A DNA stretch of 7,899 nt from Candidatus Mancarchaeum sp. Its GTDB lineage: Archaea; Micrarchaeota; Micrarchaeia; Micrarchaeales; Micrarchaeaceae. This document shows positions 5,740 to 7,899 of this stretch, in pieces. Each line of letters opens with the position of its first letter. The stretch's first letter is position 1. The notes beneath the pieces are model-generated. The model was not told the origin of the DNA. It saw only the letters and a list, made by a program, of their open reading frames with translations, and did not search any database. The stretch spans positions 7,792 through 15,690 of the forward strand of contig DAHXOG010000006.1 of the NCBI GenBank assembly GCA_027364995.1, given 5' to 3'. The position numbers and the translations under genes are program-made.

Positions 5740-5890
5740 ACTTTTTAAAGTTTAGGTCTTTTGCGACCTCCCTGAAGCATCTTTTGCATATGTAAATCCC
5801 GTGTTCGCGTATTAGCGCACGGCTGGCTCCGCATATCCTGCATTTCCTTGTACCTTTTCCCTTGAATTTTTCTTCCGGTTTAACTTGCAT
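5732..5890 (-). CDS. rps14: Small ribosomal subunit protein uS14, zinc-binding type
   Basis: uS14 sits in the head of the small subunit near uS3 and uS10. This short gene encodes 52 residues: a basic N-terminus (FKGKGTRK, 9-16), then two CxxC pairs, CRIC (17-20) and CKRC (35-38), that would bind one zinc ion. The conserved FREVAKDLNFKKYG tail follows (39-52) and matches archaeal uS14 (CFREVAxxxGFKKY). Length and position between uL5 and uS8 are exactly as expected. The ATG shares one base with the uL5 stop (TAATG), with GGGTG and CTGAT a few bases upstream. Its stop lies 8 bases inside uS8. The gene is easy to miss because of its size. Confidence 0.96.
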   Translation of the reverse strand: MQVKPEEKFKGKGTRKCRICGASRALIREHGIYICKRCFREVAKDLNFKKYG

Positions 5891-6435
5891 TAATCAGCAC
5901 CCTCTATAGTTACATTGAATTCCTTCTTTAAATATGCTTTGAGCTCTTCCTTCAATATTCTCCTGTGGCTCCTTTTTATGAATCCGTTGGAGCGCTTCTT
6001 TAGCTCTGTCCTTAGCCCTGGCCTCTTGAATGAGACATTCACATTCATGCCGAGCATGCCTATGACAGGATCGTATTTTATTCCGGAGATGTCTATGTAT
6101 TCCTTTATCCCGAAATTAACGGTGTTGTCCTGTATTCCGCGCTCAGGAACCTTGTTCCCTATTGCGTCGAAAAGCCTTTTTGCCAACAGCTTGGCGTTAT
6201 TGTTCCTTATCGTGACGAATGCGCCTATCTTCGCGCCCTTTGATATCTTGAATGACGGTATCCTTTTAGTGGATATCGAATCCGCTGGCTTTACTCCGGA
6301 TATCTGCTGGAGGAGCTTTTTGGCGTTCGCCTGCAGCTTTTCCTCGTTGCCGGTACCGATGTTTATTACCAGTTTGTTTATTTTTATTCCCCTCATCGGG
6401 TTTTCTGATTTGCTTTTGACGCTTTCCTTTGCCAT
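5890..6435 (-). CDS. rpl5: Large ribosomal subunit protein uL5 (5S rRNA binding)
   Basis: uL5 binds 5S rRNA and contacts the P-site tRNA from the central protuberance, working with uL18 encoded further along the operon. The 181-residue protein shows NPMRGIKINKLVINIGTG (12-29), the family's NPMRxIxIxKVxxNIGxG start, then TKRIPSFKISKGAKIGA (56-72). Later come FGIKEYIDISGIKYDP (108-123), IGMLGMNVNVSFKRPG (125-140) and a C-terminal KRSHRRILKEE (154-164). The frame is open upstream into eS4 to 6594, but that extension is only the antisense-like shadow of eS4 codons. The ATG at 6435 has GGGTGA (6441-6446) five bases before it and yields the usual archaeal length. It lies 5 bases after the eS4 stop and shares one base with uS14. 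Confidence 0.96.
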   Translation of the reverse strand: MAKESVKSKSENPMRGIKINKLVINIGTGNEEKLQANAKKLLQQISGVKPADSISTKRIPSFKISKGAKIGAFVTIRNNNAKLLAKRLFDAIGNKVPERGIQDNTVNFGIKEYIDISGIKYDPVIGMLGMNVNVSFKRPGLRTELKKRSNGFIKRSHRRILKEELKAYLKKEFNVTIEGAD

Positions 6436-6440
6436 TAATT

Positions 6441-6446
6441 TCACCC
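6441..6446 (-). promoter_or_regulatory. Ribosome binding site fixing the uL5 start
   Basis: GGGTGA on the minus strand, overlapping the eS4 stop codon (TGA at 6441-6443), lies five bases before the ATG at 6435. It supports the 181-residue uL5 and rules against the longer frame reaching back into eS4. Confidence 0.6.
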
Positions 6447-7127
6447 GATGGTAATTATATTTTCGACAATTGTGTCGAATTTTTCTCCGTTGTTCTGTTC
6501 TATCGTAGCGACCGCAGAGGAATGCATTGTGCCCTTCTTGATATTTATTATCTTCCCTTCTACGCCGACGTGCACGCCATCTATCACCATGCATTGCGCG
6601 CCAGCTTTCGTTGGCAGATGCCTTTTGAACTCGTTTGTCTCTGAGAACTCTATCGTGTCCCCTACGGCTATTGAAGGCGCCGGTGCAGCCATTATGCTGC
6701 CGTCATGCAGCCTTAGCATGAGCTTCTTGCCGTTCGTGAGGTACTTGCCTATTACCTTTGCATGCCTTTGCTCAGAGCCCTTCTTTTGCTCCTCTATGGT
6801 TGACCTGCCCTGCTTGCTTATCCCAATAAAGAATTTCTTGTCTATTGGCTCTATGGATATTACGTCGTTGAGCCCTACAGAATATTTCGGGTCATTGACC
6901 TTTTTGCCGTTTACGGCTATCTGCATTGCCTTTATGGACTTCACGGCCTCTGCTGTGCCGCTGAAAAGCTCTGTTTTCTTAAGTATTGTCTGCAGTGCAA
7001 CCGATTTGTCTAAGCTGTGCCTTCCCGCACGCGGCTTAGCAGTATAAGTATGCTCCTTTTTAGCTACCCCGAAGAATCTTGGGGCGTTCAGAGACTTCAT
7101 GTGTCTATTGTTCCCTTTGTTTGCCAT
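6441..7127 (-). CDS. rps4e: Small ribosomal subunit protein eS4
   Basis: eS4 is an archaeal/eukaryotic small-subunit protein with no bacterial counterpart. The 228 residues cover the full domain order. The N-terminus has HMKSLNAPRFFGVAKKEHTY (9-28), matching the HLKRxxAPxxWxxxRK motif, and PRAGRHSLDKSVAL (32-45). An S4-type RNA-binding domain (about 44-100) contains KSIKAMQIAVNGKKVNDPKY (63-82) and VGLNDVISI (84-92). The central domain has LRLHDGS (138-144), and a KOW-like segment VIDGVHVGVEGKIINIKKG (181-199) follows. The ATG at 7127 lies 23 bases inside uL24 in another frame and is preceded at five bases by AGTGAT (7133-7138). The alternative Met10 would cut conserved residues. uL5 follows 5 bases after the stop. 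Confidence 0.96.
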   Translation of the reverse strand: MANKGNNRHMKSLNAPRFFGVAKKEHTYTAKPRAGRHSLDKSVALQTILKKTELFSGTAEAVKSIKAMQIAVNGKKVNDPKYSVGLNDVISIEPIDKKFFIGISKQGRSTIEEQKKGSEQRHAKVIGKYLTNGKKLMLRLHDGSIMAAPAPSIAVGDTIEFSETNEFKRHLPTKAGAQCMVIDGVHVGVEGKIINIKKGTMHSSAVATIEQNNGEKFDTIVENIITIG

Positions 7128-7539
7128 TTTGTATCACTTCTTTTGCCTCCACGCTGGGCTTTTGGCTTGTAGTGGACGCAGTGACCTTAAGCTTGCCTGC
7201 CCTTCTTTTATCGCTCAGGTTTAAATCAGTTATGTAAACGTTGCTTATGCTTATGGGGATGGATTTTTCCTTGCCCTTTGCGTCCTTCCTGTTCAGCGAA
7301 TCTATGAAAAGCTTGCCTTTTTTAATGTCTACGCGCGTTACCTTTCCGGTTGTGCCCTTCTTCGACCCGGAAACCAGCTTTACAGTATCGCCCTTTGATA
7401 TCTGTATTGACCTCATCTTTATCTTGAGCTTTTGCTTAAGCTCCTTGCTTATGTGGGCATGTGCCATGTGCTGCGCCATGTGCAGCGGCGCATTGTGCCT
7501 GTATTCCCTCTGTTTCCTTGGCTTGCTGCTTTTAATCAT
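7105..7539 (-). CDS. rpl24: Large ribosomal subunit protein uL24
   Basis: uL24 binds 23S rRNA early in large-subunit assembly and lies near the exit of the peptide tunnel. The product has 144 residues. The archaeal/eukaryotic N-terminus KPRKQREYRHNAPLH (6-20) is followed by a His/Ala/Met-rich stretch (21-29). The KOW motif ISKGDTVKLVSGSKKGTTG (47-65) comes next, continuing KVTRVDIKKGKLFIDSLNR (66-84), then PISISNVYITDLNLSDKRR (95-113). The last 25 or so residues form a polar, Ser/Thr/Gln-rich tail that is longer than in many archaeal homologues and is the part overlapped by the eS4 start. The ATG at 7539 shares one base with the uL14 stop (TAATG), with GAGTGGT just upstream. Confidence 0.95.
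   Translation of the reverse strand: MIKSSKPRKQREYRHNAPLHMAQHMAHAHISKELKQKLKIKMRSIQISKGDTVKLVSGSKKGTTGKVTRVDIKKGKLFIDSLNRKDAKGKEKSIPISISNVYITDLNLSDKRRAGKLKVTASTTSQKPSVEAKEVIQNGKQREQ
7133..7138 (-). promoter_or_regulatory. Ribosome binding site of eS4, inside uL24
   Basis: AGTGAT on the minus strand lies five bases before the eS4 ATG at 7127, entirely within the uL24 coding region. It explains how eS4 is initiated although its start overlaps uL24 by 23 bases. Confidence 0.5.
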
Positions 7540-7899
7540 TATACCACTCTTGATGCTATGCCTGCGAGCTTTATGTACCTCTCTATTACCTCCCTTGCCA
7601 TAGCTCCTTTTACCTCGGTCGCTATTGGCAGGTTTGCATCGCTTATTAGTATGGCTGCATTGTCCTCGAACCTTATCCTCATGCCGTTTGAGCGCCTTAT
7701 CGGGTGCCTTTGCCTTATTATTATGGCCCTGACCTTCTTCTTTATATATTGCGGCGAGCCGCTTTTCACGCTGGCCAATACTATATCGCCTATGCCGTTA
7801 GATGCCATCCTCTTATGTGATCCGGCCTTGCCTATCTTGTTTATGATCATTAGCGTTTTTGCGCCGCTGTTGTCTGCGCACGTCAATATGCTCCCAGGC
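7539..7899 (-). CDS. rpl14: Large ribosomal subunit protein uL14, N-terminus outside window
   Basis: uL14 sits at the subunit interface, contacting 16S rRNA in an inter-subunit bridge next to the factor-binding region. The 119 visible residues begin PGSILTCADNSGAKTLMII, matching the archaeal LPxGSxLxCADNSGAK motif. They continue with IGDIVLASVKSGSP (residues 36-49 of the visible part), VRAIIIRQRHPIRRSNG (56-72), MRIRFEDNAAILI (73-85) and a C-terminal VKGAMAREVIERY (97-109). The frame stays open to the right edge, so the true start lies outside and about 13-15 residues are missing. A TTG at 7884-7886 could be mistaken for a start, but it is an internal Leu before the conserved CADNSGAK. The stop shares one base with the uL24 start. 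uS17 would be expected just upstream. Confidence 0.95.
   Translation of the reverse strand, partial: PGSILTCADNSGAKTLMIINKIGKAGSHKRMASNGIGDIVLASVKSGSPQYIKKKVRAIIIRQRHPIRRSNGMRIRFEDNAAILISDANLPIATEVKGAMAREVIERYIKLAGIASRVV

Noticed and set aside
6436..6594. N-terminal extension of uL5 into eS4
   Set aside because: The added Arg-rich residues derive from eS4 codons read in another frame, and GGGTGA precedes the ATG at 6435.
7884..7886. TTG as the start codon of uL14
   Set aside because: Residues PGSI immediately before it continue the conserved archaeal uL14 N-terminus, so the gene runs off the right edge.

Overview
The window is a stretch of an archaeal chromosome with every supported gene on the minus strand, so transcription runs from high to low coordinates. 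It is archaeal because the universal ribosomal proteins (uL14, uL24, uL5, uS14, uS8, uL6, uL18, uS5) are interleaved with proteins that bacteria lack (eS4, eL32, eL19), in the gene order typical of the archaeal spc-type cluster, and packed as an operon with archaeal GTGAT-type ribosome binding sites. Several proteins are rather divergent. This, together with a cluster tail that is not followed by uL30 and uL15, would suit a DPANN-type lineage such as Micrarchaeota, but that placement is inference and cannot be settled from this window.

Layout in transcription order: uL14 (N-terminus cut by the right edge), uL24, eS4, uL5, uS14, uS8, uL6, eL32, eL19, uL18 and uS5 fill 7899 down to 2670. The genes overlap or lie within about 10 bases of each other, apart from one 34-base gap between uS8 and uL6. 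uS14 is only 52 codons, sits at 5732-5890 and carries a four-cysteine zinc motif. Two start codons need care: uS5 starts with TTG at 3338, and eL32 most likely starts at 4779 rather than inside uL6.

After uS5 comes an 85-base gap with a plausible BRE/TATA promoter. It is followed by a 119-residue dicluster [4Fe-4S] ferredoxin with an unusually long linker and an altered second cluster motif. Its 3' side holds a dense group of ATGCAT palindromes, a perfect 10-bp inverted repeat, and a T-rich tract that could end transcription. The rest of the window, to the left edge, is one large Lhr-type superfamily 2 helicase whose C-terminus lies outside.

Together the ribosomal genes make central parts of both subunits. 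They include the uL5/uL18 pair, which in other organisms binds 5S rRNA, the uS5/uS8 and uS14 proteins of the small subunit, and the factor-binding region around uL6 and uL14. The ferredoxin and helicase appear to be separate transcription units that merely follow the cluster. No new biological system is evident. The points most worth a second look are the ferredoxin, the ATGCAT cluster behind it, the missing uL30/uL15, and the altered motif III of the helicase.
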